In this document: piece after piece, positions 1 to 7,197 of the stretch
How positions within the stretch are numbered: the stretch's first letter is position 1
How the letters are laid out: every line of letters starts with the position of its first letter
Origin: Gammaproteobacteria bacterium
GTDB lineage: Bacteria > Pseudomonadota > Gammaproteobacteria > Arenicellales > JAHEKD01
NCBI GenBank assembly: GCA_024638545.1
Contig: JAHEKD010000028.1
Span: 1-11,441, forward strand
DNA length: 11,441 bases
Direction: 5' to 3'
Position numbers and translations under genes: made by a program
The notes under the pieces: model-generated
The model's database searches: none
What the model saw: only the letters and a program-made list of their open reading frames with translations
What the model was told of the DNA's origin: nothing

Positions 1-1
1 C

Positions 2-682
2 GCATTTGCGCAGACACATGACGAACTTAACCTGGCCCGCCAGGCCATGGTGAAGGATATTGAAGTGGATCTCATACGCACCAGCGACTATATTAATAAA
101 ACGGCCTTCGACCCGGAAGTTATGACCGCCATAGGCAAGGTGCCGCGGCATGAGTTTGTGCCCCCGGAACAGCAGCGGTATGCCTATGAAAACCGTCCGC
201 TACCTATCGGGCATGGGCAAACAATCTCCCAGCCGTATATTGTAGCGCTGATGACAGACCTTCTAATGCCTGAACAGAAGCACAAAGTGCTGGAAGTGGG
301 CACCGGCTCTGGCTATCAGGCCGCTATCCTGTCAGGACTTGTTGATGAGGTATTCACCATTGAAATTATTGAACCGCTGGGCAATCGGGCCAGGGAGAGC
401 TTAACGCAACTGCAGTATGATAATGTTAATGTGCGACTTGGTGACGGTTATTATGGATGGGAGGAAAACGCACCCTTTGACAGCATTGTGGTAACGGCGG
501 CAGCCAGCCATATTCCACCTCCATTGATACGACAACTCAAACCTGGCGGACGCATGGTGATACCGGTAGGCAGCCGTTTCATGGTACAGCAGCTCGTGCT
601 GGTGAAAAAAGATGCTAACGGGAAAGTCACTACCCATCAAATTCTGCCGGTCAGGTTTGTACCATTAACCGGCGAACACTAA
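2..682 (+). CDS. pcm: Protein-L-isoaspartate O-methyltransferase, probably exported (5' end outside window)
   Basis: This enzyme transfers a methyl group from S-adenosylmethionine to L-isoaspartyl residues, starting repair of aged proteins. Numbering from the ATG at 47, the substrate-loop motif GQTISQPYIV is at residues 57-66 and SAM motif I (VLEVGTGSGYQ) at 81-91; the C-terminal VRFVPLTGE is also typical of the family. The frame stays open from 47 back to the window edge and reads AFAQTHDELNLARQAMV. AFA followed by Q looks like a signal peptidase I site, and ATG47 has no Shine-Dalgarno sequence, so I infer that the true start lies upstream and that the product is periplasmic, unlike the cytosolic E. 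coli Pcm. If the true start were ATG47 the protein would be 211 residues. The next gene begins 21 bp downstream on the same strand and is probably co-transcribed. The family call is firm; export is an inference. Confidence 0.93.
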   Translation, partial: AFAQTHDELNLARQAMVKDIEVDLIRTSDYINKTAFDPEVMTAIGKVPRHEFVPPEQQRYAYENRPLPIGHGQTISQPYIVALMTDLLMPEQKHKVLEVGTGSGYQAAILSGLVDEVFTIEIIEPLGNRARESLTQLQYDNVNVRLGDGYYGWEENAPFDSIVVTAAASHIPPPLIRQLKPGGRMVIPVGSRFMVQQLVLVKKDANGKVTTHQILPVRFVPLTGEH

Positions 683-703
683 GCAATCAGTACTGCCTCT
701 AAG

Positions 704-3136
704 ATGGAAAACACGCGGCCACCCTGGTATTCCATCGCTTTACTTTCCGCTACCTCACTTGCTTACGAGTTGCTGCTGCTGCGCCTGTTCTCCATCATCC
801 AGTGGCACCATTTCGCCTATATGATTATCAGCCTGGCCCTGCTCGGTTATGGTGCCAGTGGCGCTATTCTGTCTCTTACATCGCACCGGCTTCTACCCCG
901 TTTTGCTGTCGCTTACATTAGCAATGCTGCGCTTTTTGGCTTATCAACAATAGGGTGTTACCTTATCGCCCAGCAAATATCGTTTAATCCTGAGGAGTTA
1001 TTGTGGGACCTTGACCAGCCATTGCGGCTTTTCCTGATCTATTTATCGCTAACCTTGCCTTTCTTTTTTGTAGCCAACTGCATCGGCCTTACACTATTCC
1101 GCTATCGCGGTGAAATTAGTGGCGTCTACTGTGCAGATCTGCTGGGTGCCAGTATTGGCAGCCTCGGGATAGTGATATTGTTATTTCTGGTCTTTCCCGC
1201 CACAGCGCTTCAAGTCCTCGGTTGTCTGGGAATTGCCGCTGCTGCCCTGGCCTGGTGGGAGCTAAAGCACCCGCCACGGCGAGCAGCAATAGTCCTTATG
1301 TTGGCCTCGCTGATACCGTGGTTTTTACCGGATGACTGGCTTTCGCTAAACACTTCTCCCTACAAGGGGCTGAACCAGACATTACAAATCAGTGGATCTC
1401 GTGTTATCGATGAGTATTCAAGCCCCCTAGGTTTGATCACCGTGATGGAAAGTCCGCAGATCCCACTGCGCTATGCTCCGGGTTTAAGCCTGAATGCCAC
1501 GGGTGAACCACCGCAACAGCTTGCCTTGTTTACGGATGCTGATGCAATGACCGTTATTACGGCGCATACGGATAAGCGAGAACATCTCGCCTACCTCGAT
1601 CAAATCAGCTCGGCACTCCCTTACCACATTGTTAAACCGGAACAAATTCTCATTCTCGGTGCCGGTGGCGGGACCGATGTGTTACAGGCAAACTATCACG
1701 GGGCCGGGCAGATTGATGCCGTGGAACTCAACCCGCAAATAGTGCAATTGGTGCGTCAGGACTATAGCGACTTTGCAGGAGGGATTTATACGGCGGAAAA
1801 TATCGATGTGCATATCGACGAGGCCAGAGGTTTTATCAGCGGTAGTAACCAGCACTATGATCTGATACAGATAGCATCGATGGACTCCTTTGGCGCATCG
1901 TCGGCAGGACTTTATTCATTGAGTGAAAACTATCTCTACACGGTGCAGGCGTTGCGGGAATATCTCGCGCACCTTAATCATGATGGGATACTTGCGATCA
2001 GCCGCTGGATTAAGCTGCCTCCCCGCGATACTCTTAAACTGTTTGCCACCGCAGTAGACGCATTACGTCAGTCTGGCATTGATGAGCCTGATAAAAGATT
2101 AATCCTGATTCGTGGCTGGCAGACCAGCACCTTGCTTATAAAAAACGGCAACTTTAGCGATGCGCAAATCAATACGATAAAGAAGTTCTGCGAAGCACGC
2201 TCCTTTGATACGGCCTATTATCCTGGCATTACGATTGCCGAAACGAATCAGTATAACATTCTGGCAGAACCTTACTTTTACCAGGGTGCACAGGCGCTAC
2301 TGGGTGAGAAAGCCGCCAGCTATATAGACGATTACAAGTTTAACCTTCAGCCGTCCAGTGACAACCAGCCTTATTTTTTCCATTTTTTTAAATGGAGCGT
2401 ATTAAAAGAGATACTTGCCCTGCGAGGACAGGGTGGAATGCCGTTGCTGGAGTGGGGTTATTTGATACTCATCGCCACTTTAATTCAGGCAGCGTTTGCC
2501 AGCATGCTGTTAATCCTGTTGCCGCTATGTTTTAAACGTTTTAACGACAATCAACGGTCAGGACATATTAGCTATGGACGTGTTGGCTGCTACTTTTTTC
2601 TATTAGGGCTGGCATTTTTATTTATCGAAATTGCGTTTATCCAGAGATTCATTCTATTTTTACATCATCCGCTGTATGCCACAGCGGTAGTCCTTGCCAG
2701 CTTTCTTCTTTTCGCGGGACTGGGCAGTGCATGGTCGCAACGCTATACTCAATCGCAACTGTATAAATTCGGCGTTAACAGGGCGGTAAAAGGCATTGTT
2801 TTGACCGGGTTGCTTTATCTGCTGGTGCTGGGTCCATTGTTTTCAATATTAAACTGGTTACCTACCGCAGTGAAAGTGATCATTTCCACCATGCTTATTG
2901 CGCCTATTGGATTTTGCATGGGCATGCCGTTTCCGCTGGGATTGGCTCGGCTGGGTGAGGTAGATCCGGACTTTATTCCCTGGGTCTGGGGAGTCAATGG
3001 CTGCGCATCAGTGTTAAGTGCGGTGTTGGCGACCATAATTGCGATCCATTTTGGATTCGCAACGGTGGTGATACTGGCATTGATGCTGTATGCACTCGCG
3101 ATAGTCATGTTTAACGGCAGGTGGGGTGTGCACTAA
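704..3136 (+). CDS. Multi-spanning membrane protein with spermidine synthase-like core
   Basis: This 810-residue protein has three parts. Residues 10-206 are largely hydrophobic with about six likely membrane helices, including a QWHHFAYMIISLALLGYGASG segment (33-53). Residues 215-580 are soluble and match the spermidine synthase/SAM-binding fold: nucleotide loop ILGAGGGTD at 317-325, acidic residue E341 in VELNP, DEAR at 372-375, and YDLIQIASMD at 385-394. Residues 584-806 carry about six more helices. Aligned by eye with E. coli SpeE (FDVIISDCTDP), the catalytic aspartate position (SpeE Asp158) is Ala391, so ordinary aminopropyl transfer is doubtful. Proteins of this length and layout occur in many proteobacteria, but I know of no assigned substrate. 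The start has no clear Shine-Dalgarno sequence, so coupling to pcm 21 bp upstream is plausible. Family call is strong; function is unknown. Confidence 0.88.
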   Translation: MENTRPPWYSIALLSATSLAYELLLLRLFSIIQWHHFAYMIISLALLGYGASGAILSLTSHRLLPRFAVAYISNAALFGLSTIGCYLIAQQISFNPEELLWDLDQPLRLFLIYLSLTLPFFFVANCIGLTLFRYRGEISGVYCADLLGASIGSLGIVILLFLVFPATALQVLGCLGIAAAALAWWELKHPPRRAAIVLMLASLIPWFLPDDWLSLNTSPYKGLNQTLQISGSRVIDEYSSPLGLITVMESPQIPLRYAPGLSLNATGEPPQQLALFTDADAMTVITAHTDKREHLAYLDQISSALPYHIVKPEQILILGAGGGTDVLQANYHGAGQIDAVELNPQIVQLVRQDYSDFAGGIYTAENIDVHIDEARGFISGSNQHYDLIQIASMDSFGASSAGLYSLSENYLYTVQALREYLAHLNHDGILAISRWIKLPPRDTLKLFATAVDALRQSGIDEPDKRLILIRGWQTSTLLIKNGNFSDAQINTIKKFCEARSFDTAYYPGITIAETNQYNILAEPYFYQGAQALLGEKAASYIDDYKFNLQPSSDNQPYFFHFFKWSVLKEILALRGQGGMPLLEWGYLILIATLIQAAFASMLLILLPLCFKRFNDNQRSGHISYGRVGCYFFLLGLAFLFIEIAFIQRFILFLHHPLYATAVVLASFLLFAGLGSAWSQRYTQSQLYKFGVNRAVKGIVLTGLLYLLVLGPLFSILNWLPTAVKVIISTMLIAPIGFCMGMPFPLGLARLGEVDPDFIPWVWGVNGCASVLSAVLATIIAIHFGFATVVILALMLYALAIVMFNGRWGVH

Positions 3137-3146
3137 TTCACTGTTC

Positions 3147-3168
3147 GAAGCATGCGAGATAATGCTTC
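3147..3168. terminator. Candidate hairpin between convergent genes
   Basis: A perfect 7-bp inverted repeat, GAAGCAT and ATGCTTC with an 8-nt loop, lies in the 72-bp gap between the stop codons of the convergent spermidine synthase-like and enolase genes. It starts 10 bp after the first stop. Neither strand has a proper U tract after it, so it may be a weak bidirectional terminator or merely a hairpin. A second, weaker GCCAT/ATGGC pair lies at 3180-3199. Confidence 0.3.
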
Positions 3169-3208
3169 TATTCTGAGCGGCCATAGCGATTACAATGGCG
3201 CATCAGTT

Positions 3209-4528
3209 TCATTTTATTTCTTCTTTTTGTTGCCTGGCCCACCATGTACCTGCTAGCGGGTCACCTTTGACGAAGCAGATTGAGCTTGCGTGATCGGCAA
3301 TTCGCAGGCATTCATTCCACTTTGCCATTCTTTCAGAGCGTGAAAATGAGCCGACCTTTAACTGGCCGGCATCAAGACCAACCGCCAGATGACTGATTGT
3401 GACGTCCTCGGTTTCACCAGACCTCGCAGATACCACACAACGATACCCTCGCTCGCGTGCGCTCGCCAGACAGGCTATTGATTCTGACACGGTGCCCGAC
3501 TGATTGACTTTAATCAGGACCGCGTTGCAGGCACCGTCATCGGCGGCCTGTGAGACCAGGTTTTCATTCGTTACAAGGTAGTCGTCACCGATGATTTGTA
3601 TGCGATCGCCAAATTCCTGTGTAAAGGCGATGACACCCTCAGGATCGTCTTCAGCCAGTGGATCCTCAATTGAAACAATCGGATAGTTATCAATCCAGGT
3701 GCCCAGTAACTTGATCATCTCATCTCGACTGAGATCGCGATCTTCCAGCGCCAGCCGGTAGCGGCCGTTATCACCGAATTCGGAAGCCGCGATATCGAGT
3801 GAAATAACAACCCGGTCACCAGGCGTCTCACCCGCCTGCTCGATCGCCTGCAGCAAGGTTTCCAGGGCCTGCTCATTGTTATCAAAAACAGGCCACCAGC
3901 CACCTTCATCCGCGACACCAACATTACTGCTTTTTTGCTTCATGATAGCGCCTGCTGCACGGTAGATTTCAGAAGTGATCTCCAGGACTTCATCAAAGCT
4001 TTCAGCGCCAGGCACCATCACCATGAAGTCCTGCACATCGACCCGGCGGCCGGCATGTGCACCGCCACCAAATATCTGAATTTCGGGCAGAGGCAGGCTG
4101 GGCTTTTGACCAGACAACTTCGCGATATGTTGCCATAGCGGCACTTGTTCTGCAGCCGCCGCCGCGTGCAGCACAGCCATTGAAGTCGCAACCGCTGCAT
4201 TTCCACCCAGTTTTGATTTCAGGGGGGTACCATCCAGCGCTTTTATTAGATTGTCAACGTCCTGCTGGCCGCATGCATCCATCCCGATCAGCGCTGGCGC
4301 GATAAGCGCATTCACATTGGTAACGGCCTGCATAACATTCCTGCCTTCGAGTAATGAGCCGCCATCTCGCAAGTCGATTGCCTCGCGCGTTCCCCGAGAT
4401 GCGCCGGCAGGTGCAATAGCACGGCCCATGGCGCCACCCGCCAACTTCACCTCGACTTCGACCGTTGGATTGCCCCGGCTGTCCCAAACTCTGCGGGCTG
4501 ATAATTCTGAAATTGCCGAATCGCTCAT
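3209..4528 (-). CDS. eno: Enolase (phosphopyruvate hydratase) family protein, divergent paralogue
   Basis: Enolase interconverts 2-phosphoglycerate and phosphoenolpyruvate in the cytoplasm. The 439 residues cover the full family length, opening with WDSRGNPTVEVEV. Residues matching the catalytic set of yeast enolase are present: Mg ligands D245, E288 and D315, general acid E208 (DEGG), base K340, K391, loop serine S44 and H158 (GGAHAG). Several nearly invariant positions differ: the loop reads PAGASRG instead of PSGASTG, NGG is GGG before H158, D167 replaces yeast Glu168, and A368 replaces yeast His373 in the SHRSGETED motif. It is not beside pyrG or another usual partner. I infer a paralogue with altered or specialised activity, in the way that enolase homologues act in some phosphonate pathways. 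It could still be a working enolase. Start is ATG 4528 with AGGTGA nine bases upstream. Use of the symbol eno marks family, not proven function. Confidence 0.85.
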   Translation of the reverse strand: MSDSAISELSARRVWDSRGNPTVEVEVKLAGGAMGRAIAPAGASRGTREAIDLRDGGSLLEGRNVMQAVTNVNALIAPALIGMDACGQQDVDNLIKALDGTPLKSKLGGNAAVATSMAVLHAAAAAEQVPLWQHIAKLSGQKPSLPLPEIQIFGGGAHAGRRVDVQDFMVMVPGAESFDEVLEITSEIYRAAGAIMKQKSSNVGVADEGGWWPVFDNNEQALETLLQAIEQAGETPGDRVVISLDIAASEFGDNGRYRLALEDRDLSRDEMIKLLGTWIDNYPIVSIEDPLAEDDPEGVIAFTQEFGDRIQIIGDDYLVTNENLVSQAADDGACNAVLIKVNQSGTVSESIACLASARERGYRCVVSARSGETEDVTISHLAVGLDAGQLKVGSFSRSERMAKWNECLRIADHASSICFVKGDPLAGTWWARQQKEEIK

Positions 4529-4537
4529 GAATCGCTA

Positions 4538-4567
4538 TCACCTATCAAAGCCTTGATAGACAGGTGA
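4538..4567 (-). promoter_or_regulatory. Leader hairpin covering the enolase-gene ribosome binding site
   Basis: CTATCAA (4542-4548) and TTGATAG (4553-4559) form a perfect 7-bp inverted repeat with a 4-nt loop, extended by TCAC (4538-4541) against GTGA (4564-4567) across a 4-nt bulge. In the minus-strand transcript the downstream arm contains the Shine-Dalgarno AGGTGA, nine bases before the ATG, so folding would hide it. It may act as a translational switch. A DNA operator is the alternative reading. Confidence 0.45.
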
Positions 4568-4637
4568 ATACGTTCGAGTCAAGTCGCCTTTACTGAACAC
4601 CACGAAAATTTCCCACGTTAAATTTTTATGATAAACA

Positions 4638-4666
4638 TTAGACGTTTACGACCATGAGTTGTCAAG
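4638..4666 (-). promoter_or_regulatory. Near-consensus sigma70-type promoter for the enolase-family gene
   Basis: Read on the minus strand, a perfect -35 TTGACA (4666-4661) is followed by a 17-bp spacer and a -10 TCTAAT (4643-4638), five of six bases matching TATAAT. Transcription would start near 4631, giving a leader of about 100 nt that contains the hairpin over the ribosome binding site. A second -35-like TTGACT lies nearer the gene (4582-4577), but its -10 match is poorer. Confidence 0.55.
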
Positions 4667-4747
4667 CTGTTGGATAGGAAGCTATTATTGGGGGAATGGT
4701 ATGAACGCCTCTCCCGGACTTGCAGCGCTGTAAATAAACAATTTTCA

Positions 4748-4779
4748 GGAAATAATAGACGCTGAGTATCGTTATTTCC
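4748..4779 (+). repeat. 8-bp inverted repeat upstream of the hydrolase gene
   Basis: GGAAATAA (4748-4755) and TTATTTCC (4772-4779) are perfectly complementary with a 16-nt loop. The repeat begins 14 bp after the stop of a 10-codon mini-ORF and ends 87 bp before the hydrolase start. It could be an RNA hairpin in the leader or a two-half-site operator. There is no U tract, so a terminator is unlikely. Confidence 0.35.
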
Positions 4780-4866
4780 AGCAGGGAATTGAATTAATTG
4801 CTTATTTCACATAAGTTTAAGTACTGAGGAACGCAGTTCATAGATTAAGGTATGAATTAAAGACAG

Positions 4867-5643
4867 ATGGGAAATTTGCTTGCCTGGTTAGTGACAATCG
4901 CGGCAGTAACATATGCCGGTATCACTGCACTGCTGTACGTTGGCCAGCGCCAGTTCCTGTATTTGCCTACACCACCAAACAATTTCGTGAATGAAGAACC
5001 AGTCAGCTGGCAAAGCGCGGGAGAAACAATCGGGATCTGGCGAATCGGCTCCGGGAGAAATGCCTTGATCTATTTTGGAGGAAATGCCGAAGACGTTGCC
5101 TGGAATATTCCGGAATTCCGGCAGTATTTCCCAGCGTATACACTTTATCTCGTCAACTATCGAGGCTATGGCGGCAGTTCGGGAAAACCAACGGAGTCAG
5201 GATTGATAACGGATGCGCTCAATATATTTGACAAGGTTAGTGAAACTCATGATAGCATCTCGGTCATGGGGCGCAGCCTGGGCAGCCTGGTTGCCGTTCT
5301 GCTGGCAGCAGAGCGCAATGTGAGTAAGTTGATTGCGGTCACCCCATTCGATAGTGTGCTGAATATGGCAAGGGACATCTATCCAATTTTTCCTGTCTCG
5401 CTGCTGCTTAAAGACCGCTTCGATGCTGTTAAGGAGATAAACAGAATTCAGGCGCCTGTTCTGGTGCTCGTTGCTGAGCAGGACGGCATCATTCCAAGAG
5501 AACGAACTGATGCATTTATTAACGCATTTTCTCCTGAGCAGGTTTCAGTGAGAGTAATCACCAACGCAACGCATAATGACATTCAAAACTCATCGGAATA
5601 TGCTGATGCCTTGATTGCATTTCTTGGCGATAGTGACGAATAA
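4867..5643 (+). CDS. Membrane-anchored alpha/beta hydrolase (Bem46/ABHD-like)
   Basis: The 258-residue protein begins with a single hydrophobic segment (about 5-25) that should anchor it in the inner membrane, followed by QRQFLYLP, a linker often seen in Bem46-type hydrolases. The fold is shown by the NYRGYGGSSG segment (97-106), the nucleophile elbow GRSLG with Ser137, acid Asp206 in AEQDGIIP, and His236 in THNDI, giving a complete catalytic triad. The substrate cannot be told from sequence; members are serine esterases, thioesterases or peptidases. Start ATG 4867 is preceded only by a weak purine run, with AAGG farther upstream and a three-codon ORF between them. It is transcribed divergently from the enolase gene and lies 292 bp before the amidase gene, so it is probably its own unit. 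Family confidence is high; function is open. Confidence 0.85.
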   Translation: MGNLLAWLVTIAAVTYAGITALLYVGQRQFLYLPTPPNNFVNEEPVSWQSAGETIGIWRIGSGRNALIYFGGNAEDVAWNIPEFRQYFPAYTLYLVNYRGYGGSSGKPTESGLITDALNIFDKVSETHDSISVMGRSLGSLVAVLLAAERNVSKLIAVTPFDSVLNMARDIYPIFPVSLLLKDRFDAVKEINRIQAPVLVLVAEQDGIIPRERTDAFINAFSPEQVSVRVITNATHNDIQNSSEYADALIAFLGDSDE

Positions 5644-5876
5644 ATCAGAATAAAAATCGTTCCTGGATTTGTCTACATCTGAAACTGGTATTTCTTATCA
5701 ATGAATTACGTTAACAATCAGGATCGCTGATACGCTAAGTGTACAGGACACATTGCTGATATGATGTTAGTCTGAATTACAAGTTAAGGTATGTTTTTGT
5801 TGGATTCAAGATAGGGTCGAGTTAGTTGAGTAAATGATTTTCACTCGTCACCGATCCTCTAATGATTTTATGCTAG

Positions 5877-5909
5877 ACAGATTTGGCTAATCTGTTTAAG
5901 ATGAATCTG
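5877..5909 (+). promoter_or_regulatory. Dyad operator candidate upstream of the secreted amidase gene
   Basis: ACAGATT (5877-5883) and AATCTGT (5889-5895) form a perfect 7-bp inverted repeat with a 5-bp spacer, centred about 50 bp before the start codon. A third AATCTG copy lies at 5904-5909, 15 bp after the second. A TATGCT -10-like element (5869-5874) lies just before the repeat without a good -35. The layout suits a dimeric regulator, possibly repressing from just downstream of the promoter. Confidence 0.4.
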
Positions 5910-5935
5910 AAAACACAATGTTAAGAGGAGATGAG

Positions 5936-7189
5936 ATGAAAAAATTACTGCTATCGACAGCAATAATCTGCCTGAATGCAAATGCAATCGCCGACACCAG
6001 CGATCAGCAATGGCACGACACAGTCACTATATCTAAAGAGGGTGCACATTGTGTCGACGATCCTAATTGTTTCAATCGGTATCATCCAATGATACCTGCC
6101 GTTGCAACAGCAAAACCGGGTGATGAAATTGTTTTCCATACACGCGACGCTCTGGATTCGGATTTGCAGCTGGATTCCATTGCAGATGACTTGGCTGCCG
6201 TTGATCTTAATCTTGTGCATCCAATGACAGGACCTGTTTATATTGAAGGTGCTCAGCGAGGGGATGTACTGGCCATTACCTTGCTCGATATAGAACCAGA
6301 TCAATACGGCTATACTGTTATAGTTCCAGGCTTTGGGTTTTTACGTGACATTTATACTGAACCTTATTTGGTTAACTGGCGGACTTCGCGAACCCATGCC
6401 GAATCGGATCAAATGCCGGGTGTTCGAGTTCCCTATGAAGCATTTATGGGTTCAGTCGGGGTATTGCCGGGCGAAACAGAAGTTGATATTTGGCTGAAGC
6501 GTGAAACTGAGCTGGCAGCGATGAAAGGCGTCGCACTGCCCCCGGAGCCAATCGGTGCACTGCCCACAGATGTATGCGGGCCAGAGGCTCCCCATAAAGA
6601 TAAATGTCTGAGAACCATTCCTCCGCGGGAAAACGGCGGTAATATGGATGTGCAACAAATGCAAATCGGAACCACACTTCTGCTGCCGTGTTTTATTGAT
6701 GGCTGCGGTTTATTTGTCGGTGATGTGCATTACGCTCAAGGCGATGGTGAAGTCTCCGGGACCGCAATCGAAATGGGTGCGGTTGTCAGGTTAACTACAC
6801 AGGTACGAAAAGGGCTTGGAGAAACGATAAAAGGTCCTGAGGTTGAAGGTGGTGCCCAAATAAAAGCAATAGAACCATCACAGTTTTATCAGACTATTGG
6901 CTATCCCTTGAAAACAGCAGGTGAAGTTCCTGCGCCAATGCAATATCTTGAAAGTGAGAAAATAGCCAATCTTGAAAATCTTTCCGAGGACCTTACACTG
7001 GCAGCACGTGATGCTCTGATTAAAATGATCGACTATATTCAGCGGGAATATGGTCTGAGTGCAGAGCAGGCTTATATTATCGCCAGTGTTGCTGTTGACT
7101 TAAGAGTTGGACAAGTCGTTGATGTCCCCAATTATGTCGTTACTGCCGTACTTAACGAAGACGTGTTCATTAAGCCCAGCGAAAGATAA
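5936..7189 (+). CDS. Secreted acetamidase/formamidase family enzyme
   Basis: Members of the FmdA/AmdA family hydrolyse short amides such as formamide or acetamide to the acid and ammonia. Family hallmarks are MGSVGVLPG (171-179), GGNMD (234-238) and VGDVHYAQGDGE, with D263, H265, D270 and E272 in the conserved block. I chose ATG 5936 (417 residues) because AGAGGAG (5924-5930) sits five bases before it; the longer ATG at 5918 would place that site inside the coding sequence. Residues 1-19 (MKKLLLSTAIICLNANAIA) form a Sec signal peptide with probable cleavage at AIA before D20, so the enzyme should be periplasmic. The mature part has six cysteines in three close pairs (39/45, 214/224, 252/257), consistent with disulfides. 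The family is firm, the exact substrate unknown. The next gene starts eight bases after the stop. Confidence 0.9.
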   Translation: MKKLLLSTAIICLNANAIADTSDQQWHDTVTISKEGAHCVDDPNCFNRYHPMIPAVATAKPGDEIVFHTRDALDSDLQLDSIADDLAAVDLNLVHPMTGPVYIEGAQRGDVLAITLLDIEPDQYGYTVIVPGFGFLRDIYTEPYLVNWRTSRTHAESDQMPGVRVPYEAFMGSVGVLPGETEVDIWLKRETELAAMKGVALPPEPIGALPTDVCGPEAPHKDKCLRTIPPRENGGNMDVQQMQIGTTLLLPCFIDGCGLFVGDVHYAQGDGEVSGTAIEMGAVVRLTTQVRKGLGETIKGPEVEGGAQIKAIEPSQFYQTIGYPLKTAGEVPAPMQYLESEKIANLENLSEDLTLAARDALIKMIDYIQREYGLSAEQAYIIASVAVDLRVGQVVDVPNYVVTAVLNEDVFIKPSER

Positions 7190-7197
7190 GTTTAATT

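Larger units (their letters stand above)
4529..4866. other. Divergent intergenic region between enolase and hydrolase genes
   Basis: This 338-bp stretch separates two divergently transcribed genes. On the minus strand it holds the enolase promoter and leader hairpin. On the plus strand it holds a 10-codon mini-ORF (4701-4733) behind a GGGGGA Shine-Dalgarno-like tract, and an 8-bp inverted repeat (4748-4779). A three-codon ATG-AAT-TAA (4852-4860), preceded closely by AAGG, ends six bases before the hydrolase start. No convincing plus-strand promoter was found. Confidence 0.6.

Noticed and set aside
31..44. CCTGGC-CC-GCCAGG inverted repeat at the window start
   Set aside because: It lies inside the open reading frame of pcm, has a 2-nt loop, and is best explained by coding sequence.
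4544..4557. FNR-like box in the enolase leader
   Set aside because: The half-sites are in the order ATCAA-N4-TTGAT, the reverse of the FNR consensus TTGAT-N4-ATCAA, so it is better read as a hairpin or another operator.
5737..5754. Imperfect GTGT/ACAC dyad upstream of the amidase
   Set aside because: Only four perfectly matched bases per arm; too short to separate from chance.
5918..5935. Longer start for the amidase at 5918
   Set aside because: The strong AGAGGAG Shine-Dalgarno lies inside this stretch, and starting at 5936 puts a clean signal peptide at the N terminus.
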